Of a stretch of DNA of 51,384 nucleotides, positions 6,767-14,562 are shown piece by piece. The notes beneath the pieces were generated by a model that had not been told where the DNA came from, did not search any database, and worked only from the letters and a program-made list of their open reading frames with translations. Source of the stretch: a virus. Location of the stretch: positions 1-51,384 of the IMG/VR virus record IMGVR_UViG_3300036792_000159, one strand, 5' to 3'. The translations under genes were made by a program, and so were the position numbers. How positions within the stretch are numbered: position 1 is the first letter of the stretch; each line of letters opens with the position of its first letter.

Positions 6767-6771
6767 CGATT

Positions 6772-7062
6772 TTACCTTCCGGAGTATTCGCGGTTCTTTC
6801 GCAGGGCACCTTCGAGGTTGGCAACTTGCTCACCGAATTCCCCCACGGCGCGCTCGAACGTCTGCGCTGCCTCCAGCTGAACGTTCGCTATCTGTTCCCA
6901 CCGCTCTGCTTCTTTTTCCCACTCAGTAAGACGTTTGCTAGCGTCATGCGTGAACGTGTCGGCCCCTACCCTCTCGTCGAGTGGCTTGCGAGCCTGCTCT
7001 GCTGCGATGTCTTTAGTGGTGTGGCCTTGTTCAGCGGGGGTGCGGGGGTCGGTGCCTTCCAT
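6772..7062 (-). CDS. Coiled-coil protein (96 aa)
   Basis: The second half (about residues 40-92) is one long charged helix with heptad spacing, likely a coiled coil. The N-terminus is polar and disordered. AGGAGG lies just upstream of the ATG. It is the first gene after a strong intrinsic terminator, so it probably has its own promoter; TATACT on the minus strand at 7102-7107 is a possible -10. Function unknown. Confidence 0.7.
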   Translation of the reverse strand: MEGTDPRTPAEQGHTTKDIAAEQARKPLDERVGADTFTHDASKRLTEWEKEAERWEQIANVQLEAAQTFERAVGEFGEQVANLEGALRKNREYSGR

Positions 7063-7148
7063 GTCCTGCCTCCTGTGGTTAGGTTGTGCATAGGAGGCAA
7101 CAGTATAGCGCCTCTACAGCAAATACCGCAGGCACGTAGAGGCCAGAG

Positions 7149-7173
7149 AAAAGGCGCCCCGAAGGACGCCCTT
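7149..7173 (-). terminator. Intrinsic terminator with UUCG tetraloop
   Basis: Read on the minus strand the hairpin is GGCGTCC-TTCG-GGGCGCC followed by TTTT, with an A-run before the stem. It sits behind the acidic gene at 7197-7904 and before the coiled-coil gene, and would separate the two minus-strand transcription units. Confidence 0.85.
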
Positions 7174-7196
7174 TCCCGCCGACGTGTAGGGGGAGG

Positions 7197-7904
7197 CTAC
7201 TCGTCGTCCTCGTCCTCGTCGTCGTCCTTGGCGCTGGCCTTCATCGCCTTGACGATCGCTTTGGCTTCGGTTTTGTTGAAGGCGTACCGCCCGAGCTCCT
7301 CGTCTTTGGGGAACTTCTTCTTGTTCGCCTTTTTGCGGAGGAACAGACGGACGCTGCGAGCGTCGGTGTCTGCCATCTCTGCGACGTCCTGCGCGGACAG
7401 CTTGCCCTTGGGCATCTCCCGCGGGCCGGTCGGACCCCGTTTTTTCGATTTGGACTTGGTTTTGGATTTGGACTTTTTGCCTTTCCGCTTTTTCGCGGGC
7501 GGCTCGTCCTCCTCCTCGTCCTCGTCCTCCTCCTCTTCGTCGTCGTCCTCCTCGACGTCGTCCTCGTCCTCGTCCTCAGGCTCTTCGTCCTCCTCCTCGT
7601 CGTCCAGGTCGTCGAGGCCCTCAAGCTCCTCCAGCTCCTCCTCTTCGCGCTTCTGCTTCGCGCTCTTTTTGGATTTGCCGCGTTTTTTGGTTTTGGTAGC
7701 CATCTTGAATCCTTCCTTTGGTTCATTTAGTGGCGTGACACTTACTGCGGTGAAGACTGCAAGCCCTTTGCTGGTGACGAAGAACTCCCTCTTGGCGTCG
7801 GGGCGCTCTACCGAGTTTAACACGACCTGCTTGGTGGGGTGTTTCTTGCTCCGGTAGATTGCGGTCCACTGTGGACAGAGTAGCACGTCCAGCGCCGTGG
7901 TCAT
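7197..7904 (-). CDS. Acidic/basic low-complexity protein with DNA-binding-like domain
   Basis: The 235-residue frame has an N-terminal domain (1-66), a Lys-rich patch, an Asp/Glu run of about 50 residues (about 90-140), a second Lys-rich patch and a C-terminal helical domain (about 170-225). That last domain (VAEMADTDARSVRLFLRKK, then GRYAFNKTEAK) is shared with the upstream gene. The outer ATG has AGGAGGG and overlaps the upstream stop. A second in-frame ATG at 7703 has an equally strong site (AAGGAAGG) and would give a 168-residue form lacking the first domain, so two products are possible. The mixed charges suggest a nucleoid-binding or histone-chaperone-like role (inference). Confidence 0.75.
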   Translation of the reverse strand: MTTALDVLLCPQWTAIYRSKKHPTKQVVLNSVERPDAKREFFVTSKGLAVFTAVSVTPLNEPKEGFKMATKTKKRGKSKKSAKQKREEEELEELEGLDDLDDEEEDEEPEDEDEDDVEEDDDEEEEDEDEEEDEPPAKKRKGKKSKSKTKSKSKKRGPTGPREMPKGKLSAQDVAEMADTDARSVRLFLRKKANKKKFPKDEELGRYAFNKTEAKAIVKAMKASAKDDDEDEDDE

Positions 7905-8620
7905 GCCGCCCTCCTGGAGTAATACTTCCTCGCTACCCGTGCGATCTTCTCGGCCTCGGCTTGCGTGAAGGCATAGCGACCCCCGCGTTTGCCTATCTTC
8001 TTGATTCGCAGGAACTTACGAATTTCGGTAGGCTGAAGGTCTGCCAATTTCGCTACGTCTTTCGCGCCTAGGCCTTGGAATCTTGCGGGCTTACCGTTTT
8101 CCGGTGCTACGTAATCGGAGCGACTGCGACGCTCTTCACGTTTCTGCCTCTTCACCTCGCTTTCTTTGCGGGTCCATTCCGCGAAGAGGAGGGCCGACTG
8201 AGCTCGAGCCTTGTCTCTGCGTTCGTCCCCGGTCAACCCTTCTTCGATGAATTCTGCGAGGAACTTTCCCTTTTCACCTAAGCCTGCCATCTTCGTCCGT
8301 TGCTTTTCCGACAGGCGCCTCGGGTGAACTCGGAAGATGCGCGTTGCGGTCTTGGGCAGTTTCCTGGTGACGTGTTTACCGCGTACCTCTTTGGAGTAAC
8401 CTCCTCTCACCAAAGGGTAGGTTGCCCCACCGACCAGAGCCACGCCGGTGTCCATAGGTATCTCTGCTGCGGTGACGATCTTGTAGAGATCCGGTCGTCG
8501 TTTCCTCAGCACAGGGGGCGTTACCAGCGTGCGTTTGCCCTCCCGCAGGATCAGGTATATCGCAGTGCTGCCGCTCACCTGCCCCGGAATTACGTGGAGT
8601 TTTATCTTCGTAAGGTCCAT
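7901..8620 (-). CDS. Basic protein with the same C-terminal DNA-binding-like domain
   Basis: A 239-residue protein. The first 90 residues look beta-rich (LHVIPGQVSGSTAIYLILRE). A charged helical middle follows, and the C-terminus (about 185-235, AKDVAKLADLQPTEIRKFLR then GGRYAFTQAEAEKI) is paralogous to the end of the next gene. The start at MDLTK is chosen because it overlaps the cupin stop (TGATG); the frame is open eight codons further up. Likely DNA-associated. Confidence 0.75.
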   Translation of the reverse strand: MDLTKIKLHVIPGQVSGSTAIYLILREGKRTLVTPPVLRKRRPDLYKIVTAAEIPMDTGVALVGGATYPLVRGGYSKEVRGKHVTRKLPKTATRIFRVHPRRLSEKQRTKMAGLGEKGKFLAEFIEEGLTGDERRDKARAQSALLFAEWTRKESEVKRQKREERRSRSDYVAPENGKPARFQGLGAKDVAKLADLQPTEIRKFLRIKKIGKRGGRYAFTQAEAEKIARVARKYYSRRAA

Positions 8621-9006
8621 CAGTCGCAGATCCTTCCGTTCCACTCCTGGGTCCCTACTTCACGCTTACCGATCCAGAAGCGCCACTTATCCACAACCCT
8701 GCCGGTGACTACTATCGTCCAGGTTCCTGGCTGACAGTTGATTACGGCGTGGCGCCACTCCTTCCCCCGGTAGCGGACGGCGGGGGCACGAACGTAGTCG
8801 GTAGGCCTGCCCTCCCCTACATCGTCGTACCCCCCTCTCAATACCAACGTGAGGAAGCTCCACGGATGTTTGTGCTGGTACTCCTCGGGATCACCTTTGA
8901 CCCAGTGGTGTAGACGAACGCTGAAGAGGCTGCCTACTTCGATCTTCCACCTGCGAAGATCGTTGCACTTGAAGTGCTCTGCATTGTGAAACTGCACAAT
9001 TGCCAT
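8620..9006 (-). CDS. Cupin-fold protein
   Basis: A 128-residue protein with HKHPWSFLTLVLRGGYDDV (about residues 45-63) and a later WRHAV, the usual metal-binding arrangement of a small cupin; this version is common in phages. Substrate unknown. The ATG follows AAAGGAGG closely. It is the first gene of the leftward unit and faces the rightward replication genes. The longer frame to 9222 runs across the intergenic promoter region and is rejected. Confidence 0.8.
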   Translation of the reverse strand: MAIVQFHNAEHFKCNDLRRWKIEVGSLFSVRLHHWVKGDPEEYQHKHPWSFLTLVLRGGYDDVGEGRPTDYVRAPAVRYRGKEWRHAVINCQPGTWTIVVTGRVVDKWRFWIGKREVGTQEWNGRICD

Positions 9007-9157
9007 CTGTCCTCCTTTGTAAGACTGCGGTGCATAGGGTGCGGGCATACTAACAGCTTTTACAGATACCCGCGCTTGCAGGACTTTTGCAGCTACAGCA
9101 CGGGTTAGATGCCTAGTAGGTATAATTACCGCAGCAACTACAACCAGGAGGACACAC
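9007..9157. promoter_or_regulatory. Divergent promoter region between leftward and rightward early units
   Basis: No gene fits here. A perfect TATAAT (9121-9126) lies about 30 bases before the plus-strand gene, though no good -35 is spaced 16-18 bases from it. TTGCAG occurs twice just upstream (9075-9095 area). On the minus strand CTGCAA, 18 bases, TATCTG is a possible promoter for the cupin unit. Position and divergence make promoter content likely. Confidence 0.6.
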
Positions 9158-9340
9158 ATGGCAGAGAAAGCCACAAAACAGATAGTCATCAAGCTCGAAC
9201 ACGAGAAAGACACGAAAAACAAGGGGCGTTATAAAGAGGTCGGGGGCGCCAAGACGATGGGATACGCCTACGTCGACCTCAAGGAGCTGGAGAAGATCGG
9301 CAACCCGGAAAAGATCACCCTCACGATAACCCCCGCGTGA
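9158..9340 (+). CDS. Small hypothetical protein (60 aa)
   Basis: First gene of the rightward replication block, with AGGAGG before the ATG. The sequence is beta-rich and Lys-rich, with KQIVIKLEHEKDTKNKGRYK then YAYVDLKELEKIG. It resembles single-sheet phage proteins, but I cannot name a family. Confidence 0.75.
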   Translation: MAEKATKQIVIKLEHEKDTKNKGRYKEVGGAKTMGYAYVDLKELEKIGNPEKITLTITPA

Positions 9341-9603
9341 TGGAATCCCAGTCACAGATAGAAACCAGCTGCGCAGGCTCACGTTACTGGGCTCAGGCCC
9401 GACACCACGAAGTGGTGGAGCGTGAGAGACGTCGACGCTATCTCCAGTACGTGTCGATCCCTGGGGTGATAGTAGGTGTAGCAGGGATGGTCCGTTACGT
9501 GACGCTACCCTACCCCGCTGCCCACTGGTACATCGGCCTTGCGTCGGTCATCGTGGTGGCCTTCTTCCTGTGCTTGCCCTCGGGTATGGCACACCGTTCA
9601 TGA
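9340..9603 (+). CDS. Two-span membrane protein (87 aa)
   Basis: Two hydrophobic segments (YVSIPGVIVGVAGMV and WYIGLASVIVVAFFLCL) follow a basic N-terminal helix. The ATG overlaps the previous stop (TGATG); a GTG three bases earlier is the alternative. Function unknown. Confidence 0.7.
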   Translation: MESQSQIETSCAGSRYWAQARHHEVVERERRRRYLQYVSIPGVIVGVAGMVRYVTLPYPAAHWYIGLASVIVVAFFLCLPSGMAHRS

Positions 9604-9866
9604 TGGCTCTCTACCCGGTAGGAGAACGGGTCATGGCCGTGGAGGCTCCCAGCGAGAAGAAGCTGACCAGCGGGCTTATCCTGCCTGCCTCCTTGGAAGG
9701 GATCAAAGTAGCAATCATCGAAAAAGTAGGTATAGGTCTGGCGCTTGAGGCACTGGATCTCTCTGCGGGTGACGTCGTCTACTACATGGAGGCAAGCGAG
9801 CACAAGATCAAGGACAAATTGATCATCGAGGCTGCATACATCATCGCAATAGAGAGGCTTGACTAG
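9600..9866 (+). CDS. GroES-like co-chaperonin
   Basis: The 88-residue product matches the chaperonin-10 layout. It opens with YPVGERVMAVEAPSEKK, then a mobile-loop-like segment (TSGLILPAS, about residues 23-31), then a V..VG turn, LDLSAGDVVYYMEASEHKI and a final AAYIIAIERL. Phage GroES proteins such as T4 gp31 replace host GroES to fold a capsid protein; that role here is inference. It starts at an ATG overlapping the previous stop. No GroEL is encoded, so it would act with the host GroEL. Confidence 0.85.
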   Translation: MMALYPVGERVMAVEAPSEKKLTSGLILPASLEGIKVAIIEKVGIGLALEALDLSAGDVVYYMEASEHKIKDKLIIEAAYIIAIERLD

Positions 9867-10253
9867 ATGGATATTTATGTCGCGGGCAAGACGGACGATT
9901 GGGAACGCGTCCGTCGGGTCCAGGAATCATTGGTCGAGGTTGGTCACATGATTACCTACGACTGGACTGTCAACGTCGAAGATGACGTAGACATGGGGTT
10001 AGAGGCAGACGAGAGAACGCGCCGTGAATGGGCAGACGATGATCAGCTTGGGGTGAAAAGGGCAGATACCGTCATCTTCATGGTTGAATCAGAGGGTCTA
10101 TCAGGAACCCTGATCGAGCTGGGGATGGCTCTGGCCTACGAAAAGAACGTTATCGTCGTAGGGATACCAGAGCGTAACTCCGTCTTCTTCTCCCATGCTC
10201 TGATTACGGAAGTTCCCCACGAGGATGACATCCTCTCGGTTCTCCCCGAGTAG
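9867..10253 (+). CDS. Nucleoside 2-deoxyribosyltransferase-like protein
   Basis: A 128-residue Rossmann-like protein beginning MDIYVAGKTDDWERVRRVQ, with ADTVIFM and the signature GTLIELGMALAYEKNVIVVG (Glu84) of the deoxyribosyltransferase/DUF4406 superfamily. These enzymes cleave or transfer bases on deoxynucleosides or nucleotides. It lies directly upstream of the helicase and close to the nucleotide genes, so a role in reworking nucleotide pools is likely, but the substrate cannot be told. Confidence 0.8.
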   Translation: MDIYVAGKTDDWERVRRVQESLVEVGHMITYDWTVNVEDDVDMGLEADERTRREWADDDQLGVKRADTVIFMVESEGLSGTLIELGMALAYEKNVIVVGIPERNSVFFSHALITEVPHEDDILSVLPE

Positions 10254-11722
10254 TGGCAAAGTACAAATTTAAGACCAAGCCCTATACCCACCAGATAGAA
10301 GCCCTCAAAGTGCTCCTCCGCAACCGCGGGGGGGCGCTATTTATGGAGATGGGAACGGGTAAGAGCAAGGTCTGTATAGACTGGGTAGCCGCGGAAGCCG
10401 TACGCCTCGACGAGCGCGCTCCTGGCGTACGCTGCCTAATTACGTGCCCCCTGTCTGTAGTGGGGGTCTGGCCAAAAGAGATCGCTAAACATGATCCCTT
10501 TGCCGACAACGACTACATGGGCGCTGAATACCGGATAGTCAATTACGACAAAGTCTGGCGTCCACACGTCTACGACGAACTGGTTGAATGGCTCTGCGAG
10601 GTTCCACCCGAGAAACGTCTGATTATCGCAGACGAGAGCCACAAAATCAAAACCCACTCCAGTCGTAGATCCAAGGCCATGCACAGGCTGGGGCACTACA
10701 CCGAAAAGAAGGTCATCGCGTCGGGTACTCCAGTGACCAACAAGAACACGTTGGATCTGTTCTCGCAGTTCAAGTTCCTCCGTGAATCGATCTTCGGTAC
10801 CCACTTCGACCACTTCAAGCAAAAAGTCGCAGTCTTCAAGTGGAACAGCCCGGTCATACACAGGTTCAAGAACAAACGGTGGGTGCGTAAGAAGACGAAG
10901 CATCTTGTCTACCGCATCAAGAAGGACGAATGCCTCGACCTTCCTCCACGTACCCACGAGATCATCCCTGTGTTCCTGGAGCCACAGGCGCGCAGAGTGT
11001 ACGATCAGCTGGCCGAGCAGGCTATCACCGAATGGGCCGGGATGGAGGTAGAGGCGCCCCACGTTCTTACGCGCATGATGCGCCTGTCTCAGATAACCGG
11101 TGGGTGGCTGAAGGGAGACGAAGGGTACCGGAAGATCAGCAACGTCAAGATCGAGAAGCTCAAGGAGTTGCTCGACGACTTCCAAGACAATGAACGCCAA
11201 AAGCTTGTCATCTATGCCCGGTTCAAAAAAGAGTTGATAGACATCCGAAAGGCGGTGAAAGAGACAAACCACTACTACGTCTTGACCATCCGAGGCAAGA
11301 ACCGTAAGCGCCGAGAGCGCATCTACGAGGCGTTTGAGGCTATCGATCTACCTACTGTGCTGGTTGTGCAGCTTGCTACCGGCTCGGAAGGTCGTAACGA
11401 GCTCGTGGTAGCTCGGGAGGCAGTCTTTTTCTCCCACGATCAAAGCATGGTGCATTTCCACCAAGCACTAGATCGACTCCACAGGCCGGGCCAGTTACAT
11501 AAGGTCACGTATTACCATCTACTAGCAGATCTGACGCAGGATCCTCTAATCCTCCTAGGGTTACGCGAAAACTTCAGGGCAGCTGAGATGGCCTTAAAGT
11601 ACCCCAAGATGCTACATTCTTCAGCAGACACAGCACAAGTACAGGAGAGGCGACATGGCAAGAAAAAAAGGGAAAAAGCAGGGCGGCGGAAAGAAAAAGC
11701 CGAAGTTCGTAGGGGACGGTGA
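10253..11722 (+). CDS. SNF2/DEAD-like superfamily 2 helicase
   Basis: A 489-residue helicase. Walker A is MGTGKSK (about residues 33-39), motif II is DESHK (about 126-130) and motif III is ASGTPVTNK. The C-terminal half has YARFKKEL and motif VI QALDRLHRPGQ (about 405-415). This is the SNF2-type core found in many phages. It probably remodels protein-DNA or branched DNA during replication or recombination. The GTG start overlaps the previous TAG (TAGTG). The very basic tail overlaps the start of the next gene by 68 bases. Confidence 0.92.
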   Translation: MAKYKFKTKPYTHQIEALKVLLRNRGGALFMEMGTGKSKVCIDWVAAEAVRLDERAPGVRCLITCPLSVVGVWPKEIAKHDPFADNDYMGAEYRIVNYDKVWRPHVYDELVEWLCEVPPEKRLIIADESHKIKTHSSRRSKAMHRLGHYTEKKVIASGTPVTNKNTLDLFSQFKFLRESIFGTHFDHFKQKVAVFKWNSPVIHRFKNKRWVRKKTKHLVYRIKKDECLDLPPRTHEIIPVFLEPQARRVYDQLAEQAITEWAGMEVEAPHVLTRMMRLSQITGGWLKGDEGYRKISNVKIEKLKELLDDFQDNERQKLVIYARFKKELIDIRKAVKETNHYYVLTIRGKNRKRRERIYEAFEAIDLPTVLVVQLATGSEGRNELVVAREAVFFSHDQSMVHFHQALDRLHRPGQLHKVTYYHLLADLTQDPLILLGLRENFRAAEMALKYPKMLHSSADTAQVQERRHGKKKREKAGRRKEKAEVRRGR

Positions 11723-11873
11723 GGTTGCACAACTGCGACCACGCCGACGCATGCCGCATGTATCACAGGAGTACGCAGAGCTTGGCCACCCGGACGTCGC
11801 GTTCGAGCTGGTGAAGGGGCTGCGCCCAAGACATCGATTTGCAACCATAGGCACGGAGGTACGCCCAGCATGA
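11655..11873 (+). CDS. Small basic protein (72 aa)
   Basis: Begins inside the helicase gene in another frame, with AGGAGAGG before the ATG. The N-terminus is almost pure Lys/Gly/Arg (MARKKGKKQGGGKKKPKF), followed by a short globular part (HPDVAFELVKGLRPRHRFAT). The end overlaps the kinase start (ATGA). A nucleic-acid-binding role is likely. Family unknown. Confidence 0.7.
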   Translation: MARKKGKKQGGGKKKPKFVGDGEVAQLRPRRRMPHVSQEYAELGHPDVAFELVKGLRPRHRFATIGTEVRPA

Positions 11874-12421
11874 TTATCGTAGAGGGTCCCGATGGGGCCG
11901 GCAAGACCACGCTAGTAGACAGTCTCGTAGGGGACTTGATGCTTGACAAGGGGAAGCGAGCTACCAAGGATCGCAACAAGCTGTACGAGGTCACGCGCCA
12001 GGACACCTACACCGCGCTGGCCAAGGGGGTAAAAGGCCACAAGAAACCGCTGATCTGGGACCGTCTGTTCTTCAGCGAGATGGTCTACTCCCCGCTGGTA
12101 GGTAGAGCCTGCGAGTTCTCTGCGGAGGAGCAGGTCTTCGTCAAGAAAATTCTGTCAACCCTAGCGTGTCCGATCATCATGTGCCGTCCCACGTTGGACG
12201 TCGTCGAAAAGAACGTCCTAGAGGCCGACCAGATGGAGGGCGTGAAGGAAAACGTCCGAGGCATCTACAACGCCTACGGTAGTGTGGCAGAAGATATGCC
12301 GTGGCTTATCTGGTATGACTACACCGAAGAGCTGACCGGCAAGGGATCCTTCAAAACCTACGAGGAGATCGTCTTCGCAATCGAGCACTACATGACCCAT
12401 CGGTCAGTCAGGAGCTGGTAA
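11870..12421 (+). CDS. P-loop (deoxy)nucleoside monophosphate kinase-like protein
   Basis: A 183-residue kinase with IIVEGPDGAGKTTLVDSL (P-loop residues 6-13), a DR motif in LIWDRLFFSEMVYSP (about 62-76) and a CPIIMCRP strand, as in thymidylate-kinase-like enzymes. Similar actinophage kinases were predicted to act in base hypermodification. Here it is directly followed by MazG-like, two TS-fold and dCMP deaminase genes, so phosphorylation of a normal or modified dNMP is the expected role. T4 gp1 is the functional parallel. Confidence 0.85.
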   Translation: MIIVEGPDGAGKTTLVDSLVGDLMLDKGKRATKDRNKLYEVTRQDTYTALAKGVKGHKKPLIWDRLFFSEMVYSPLVGRACEFSAEEQVFVKKILSTLACPIIMCRPTLDVVEKNVLEADQMEGVKENVRGIYNAYGSVAEDMPWLIWYDYTEELTGKGSFKTYEEIVFAIEHYMTHRSVRSW

Positions 12422-12425
12422 CACT

Positions 12426-12950
12426 ATGGACTGGCCTACTTTGGTCGAAGAGCGGAATGAGTGGGTGAAGCACAACTTTCCGGTGCCCACCGTCCCCAAT
12501 CCTGGAGAGTCGATCCTCGGTGTCATGGAGGAGGTAGGGGAGCTATCCCACGCCTACCTCAAGTCCGCGCAGAACATCCGCGGTGACAAGGATAAACACG
12601 AAGCCGACGCCAAGGATGCGGTGGCAGATATCACCATCTACCTCCTCGGTGTGATGAATATCTACGGCACTCCTCCCCCCAAGCACTACCTCAGAATCGA
12701 CACGCGGGACACGTTCGAGGCCATGATGATCCTCGGTAGGGCCGTGGGAGAACTCTGCTCCTCCAGTGCAGCGATTCCTGACCTCTACGCAGTAGAGAAA
12801 GTCGTCTGTGCTTGTGAAGAGATCTGCAAGCACTCCGACTGGGACTACGAAGAACTCGTCATCAGAACGTGGGAAGAGGTCAAGAAGCGAGATTGGGCCG
12901 CCTACCCGGAGACCGGACTGCCACCGGAGACGAAGACGGTCAACCTCTAA
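12426..12950 (+). CDS. MazG-like all-alpha NTP pyrophosphohydrolase
   Basis: The motif GVMEEVGELSHAYLK (Glu35, 36, 39) followed by DAKDAVADITIYLLG (Asp64, Asp68) is the metal-binding EExxE...DxxxD core of the MazG/dUTPase-dCTPase superfamily. The chain is 174 residues, longer than a minimal MazG domain, with an extra helical half. It probably hydrolyses one dNTP to dNMP plus pyrophosphate. In this gene neighbourhood a dCTPase/dUTPase role like T4 gp56 is attractive but unproven. The next ATG overlaps its stop (TAATG). Confidence 0.85.
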   Translation: MDWPTLVEERNEWVKHNFPVPTVPNPGESILGVMEEVGELSHAYLKSAQNIRGDKDKHEADAKDAVADITIYLLGVMNIYGTPPPKHYLRIDTRDTFEAMMILGRAVGELCSSSAAIPDLYAVEKVVCACEEICKHSDWDYEELVIRTWEEVKKRDWAAYPETGLPPETKTVNL

Positions 12951-13759
12951 TGCCAGAGGCAAATCTCCAAGACCTCTGGCACGTTGCCTGTGAGGATATG
13001 CTGTACGCGGAGAGGGGTGACGCCCACATGAACGGCGTCACCTCTTTCCAGTTCGGCAAGCAATTCAAATCAGACTCGATGGATTTCGAGTTCGACCTCG
13101 GCAAGGAGCTATGGCTCACCAAGTCGCGCTTTACGTCTCTCAAGCGCGACTACATCGATCCCACTCGCCTGGCCTACTTCTTCAAGCAGGTGGAGGAACT
13201 TCCACACAGGAGGGTGGCTACTGCACAGATGATCTGTAGGATCAAGGGAGAGCGCAGCCACGGAGACAATTGGGTCAGCTACAAGTGGGGAAACTGCATC
13301 CTCGGGTTCTCGTTCCGTTCTGAACCAGAGCCCGAAATGTGCATGTACGCACGAACGACGCTTATCACTCGAATGGGGGGGATGGATCTTGCACTTGCCT
13401 ACGTCCTGGCGAAGTACGTTGCAGACATTCGCGAGGAAGACGTTACGGACTACAAATTCACATGGTACGTCGGCACCCTCTACCACTCGTCCCTCCATGC
13501 CATGCCCTACTTCTACTCGCATGGACATCACCTCAACATGTACGACTGGGACGCACATGACTACCCTGTGCTGGGAGCAATGCACAGGCAGCTGGAGTAC
13601 AACGATCGGCTAGACAAGGAACAACGTATCATCAAACATGGTACCAGGGAGCGACTACGCAAGCAGCGCCGCAAATTTCAGGCAGACGAAGATGCCCAGA
13701 TCGCGGTGCCCTGCCCTGTCGACTCCCTGGACCTCGAGAATCTGGAGGGCAAGCGATGA
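12950..13759 (+). CDS. Thymidylate-synthase-fold protein 1 (possible dCMP hydroxymethylase or methylase)
   Basis: A 269-residue divergent member of the thymidylate synthase superfamily. GNCILGFSFRSEPEPEM holds the expected nucleophile Cys116. MYARTTLITRMGGMDLALAY aligns with the TS phosphate-binding Arg region (Arg135), and Asp146 falls where TS has the uracil-recognising Asn. T4 dCMP hydroxymethylase has Asp at this site, so cytosine nucleotides may be the substrate (inference). The folate region is not clear to me. A Lys/Arg-rich tail follows residue 205. Start at 12950 by TAATG coupling; the next gene overlaps its end by four bases. Confidence 0.7.
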   Translation: MPEANLQDLWHVACEDMLYAERGDAHMNGVTSFQFGKQFKSDSMDFEFDLGKELWLTKSRFTSLKRDYIDPTRLAYFFKQVEELPHRRVATAQMICRIKGERSHGDNWVSYKWGNCILGFSFRSEPEPEMCMYARTTLITRMGGMDLALAYVLAKYVADIREEDVTDYKFTWYVGTLYHSSLHAMPYFYSHGHHLNMYDWDAHDYPVLGAMHRQLEYNDRLDKEQRIIKHGTRERLRKQRRKFQADEDAQIAVPCPVDSLDLENLEGKR

Positions 13760-14562
13760 TGAACTATGGAAATCACCCAATGCCAGGAATCCTGCGTTGG
13801 TTACGAGAGGATCTACTAGCCGCCCCGGAGGCAGACGTCAAAGAAGTCCACTCCCAAGACATCGCAGGAAAACCCGAGTACGTCACGAAGGAGCTGGAGA
13901 ATGTCACCTTCCAGACGTTGCTGCCCAGTGAAGCAGGAGATCTCGCAGCCATCACCGGGGCGAACTTGCCGTGGGCAGAGGATCACTTCTTGGAGCGCGT
14001 CAGTGGCAAACCTTGGAACCCCCCGCCCTCGGCGTCCTGGTGGCCCTACGCACAGAAGGGACACGAAAACCACGTAGACGAGAACGAACAGTTCTCTCAC
14101 ACCTACCCCGAGAGGTTCTGGCCCAAACACGCTGACCTTCCCCGGGGGAGAGAACACCACGGAATCCGTTATCGGTACGGGGACCTGGCAGACGTGGTTT
14201 CCCAGCTGCACAGGAACCCTGCAACGCGCCAGGCATACCTGCCCGTCTGGTTCCCAGAGGACACCGGGGCGCTCCAGGGACAACGCGTACCCTGCACCCT
14301 CGGGTACCACTTTCTCATCCGAGGCAACAGGCTCAACGTCACCTACTTCATCCGGTCGTGCGATTTCATGCGTCACTTCCGTGATGACGTCTATATGGCA
14401 GGGCGTCTCGCGCAGTGGGTATGCAACGAGCTCGTCCAGCGTGAGGGACCCGATGACCTCCCTGTACCACAGGGGTTGGTTGTAGGCCATCTGATCATGC
14501 ACATCGTCTCCATGCATATCTTCAAGGGCGATGTCCCGCTACTCGAAAGGCAGCACTCATGA
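13756..14562 (+). CDS. Thymidylate-synthase-fold protein 2 (possible dCMP hydroxymethylase or methylase)
   Basis: A 268-residue protein closer to classical TS than its neighbour. YRYGDLADVVSQLHRNPATR precedes VPCTLGYHFLI with nucleophile Cys180. Then comes YFIRSCDFMRHFRDD, with Arg200 exactly 20 residues after the Cys as in E. coli TS (Cys146/Arg166). The position of TS Asn177 is Asp211, as in T4 dCMP hydroxymethylase. MHIF (His254, Phe256) stands where TS has the ribose-contacting HxY. Activity on dCMP (hydroxymethylation or methylation) is inferred. The neighbouring kinase, pyrophosphatase and deaminase fit such a pathway. Confidence 0.8.
   Translation: MMNYGNHPMPGILRWLREDLLAAPEADVKEVHSQDIAGKPEYVTKELENVTFQTLLPSEAGDLAAITGANLPWAEDHFLERVSGKPWNPPPSASWWPYAQKGHENHVDENEQFSHTYPERFWPKHADLPRGREHHGIRYRYGDLADVVSQLHRNPATRQAYLPVWFPEDTGALQGQRVPCTLGYHFLIRGNRLNVTYFIRSCDFMRHFRDDVYMAGRLAQWVCNELVQREGPDDLPVPQGLVVGHLIMHIVSMHIFKGDVPLLERQHS

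Noticed and set aside
6712-7857. Ser-rich 381-codon plus-strand frame
   Set aside because: It is the antisense of the acidic gene; Asp/Glu codons read backwards give Ser runs. The minus-strand genes have ribosome sites and coupling.
10436-11272. 278-codon minus-strand frame opposite the SNF2 helicase
   Set aside because: No ribosome site or motif; it is antisense to conserved helicase motifs.
12950-14562. Ordinary thymidylate synthase for dTMP supply
   Set aside because: Both proteins have Asp in place of the uracil-recognising Asn, which argues against a standard dUMP substrate, though it does not exclude it.
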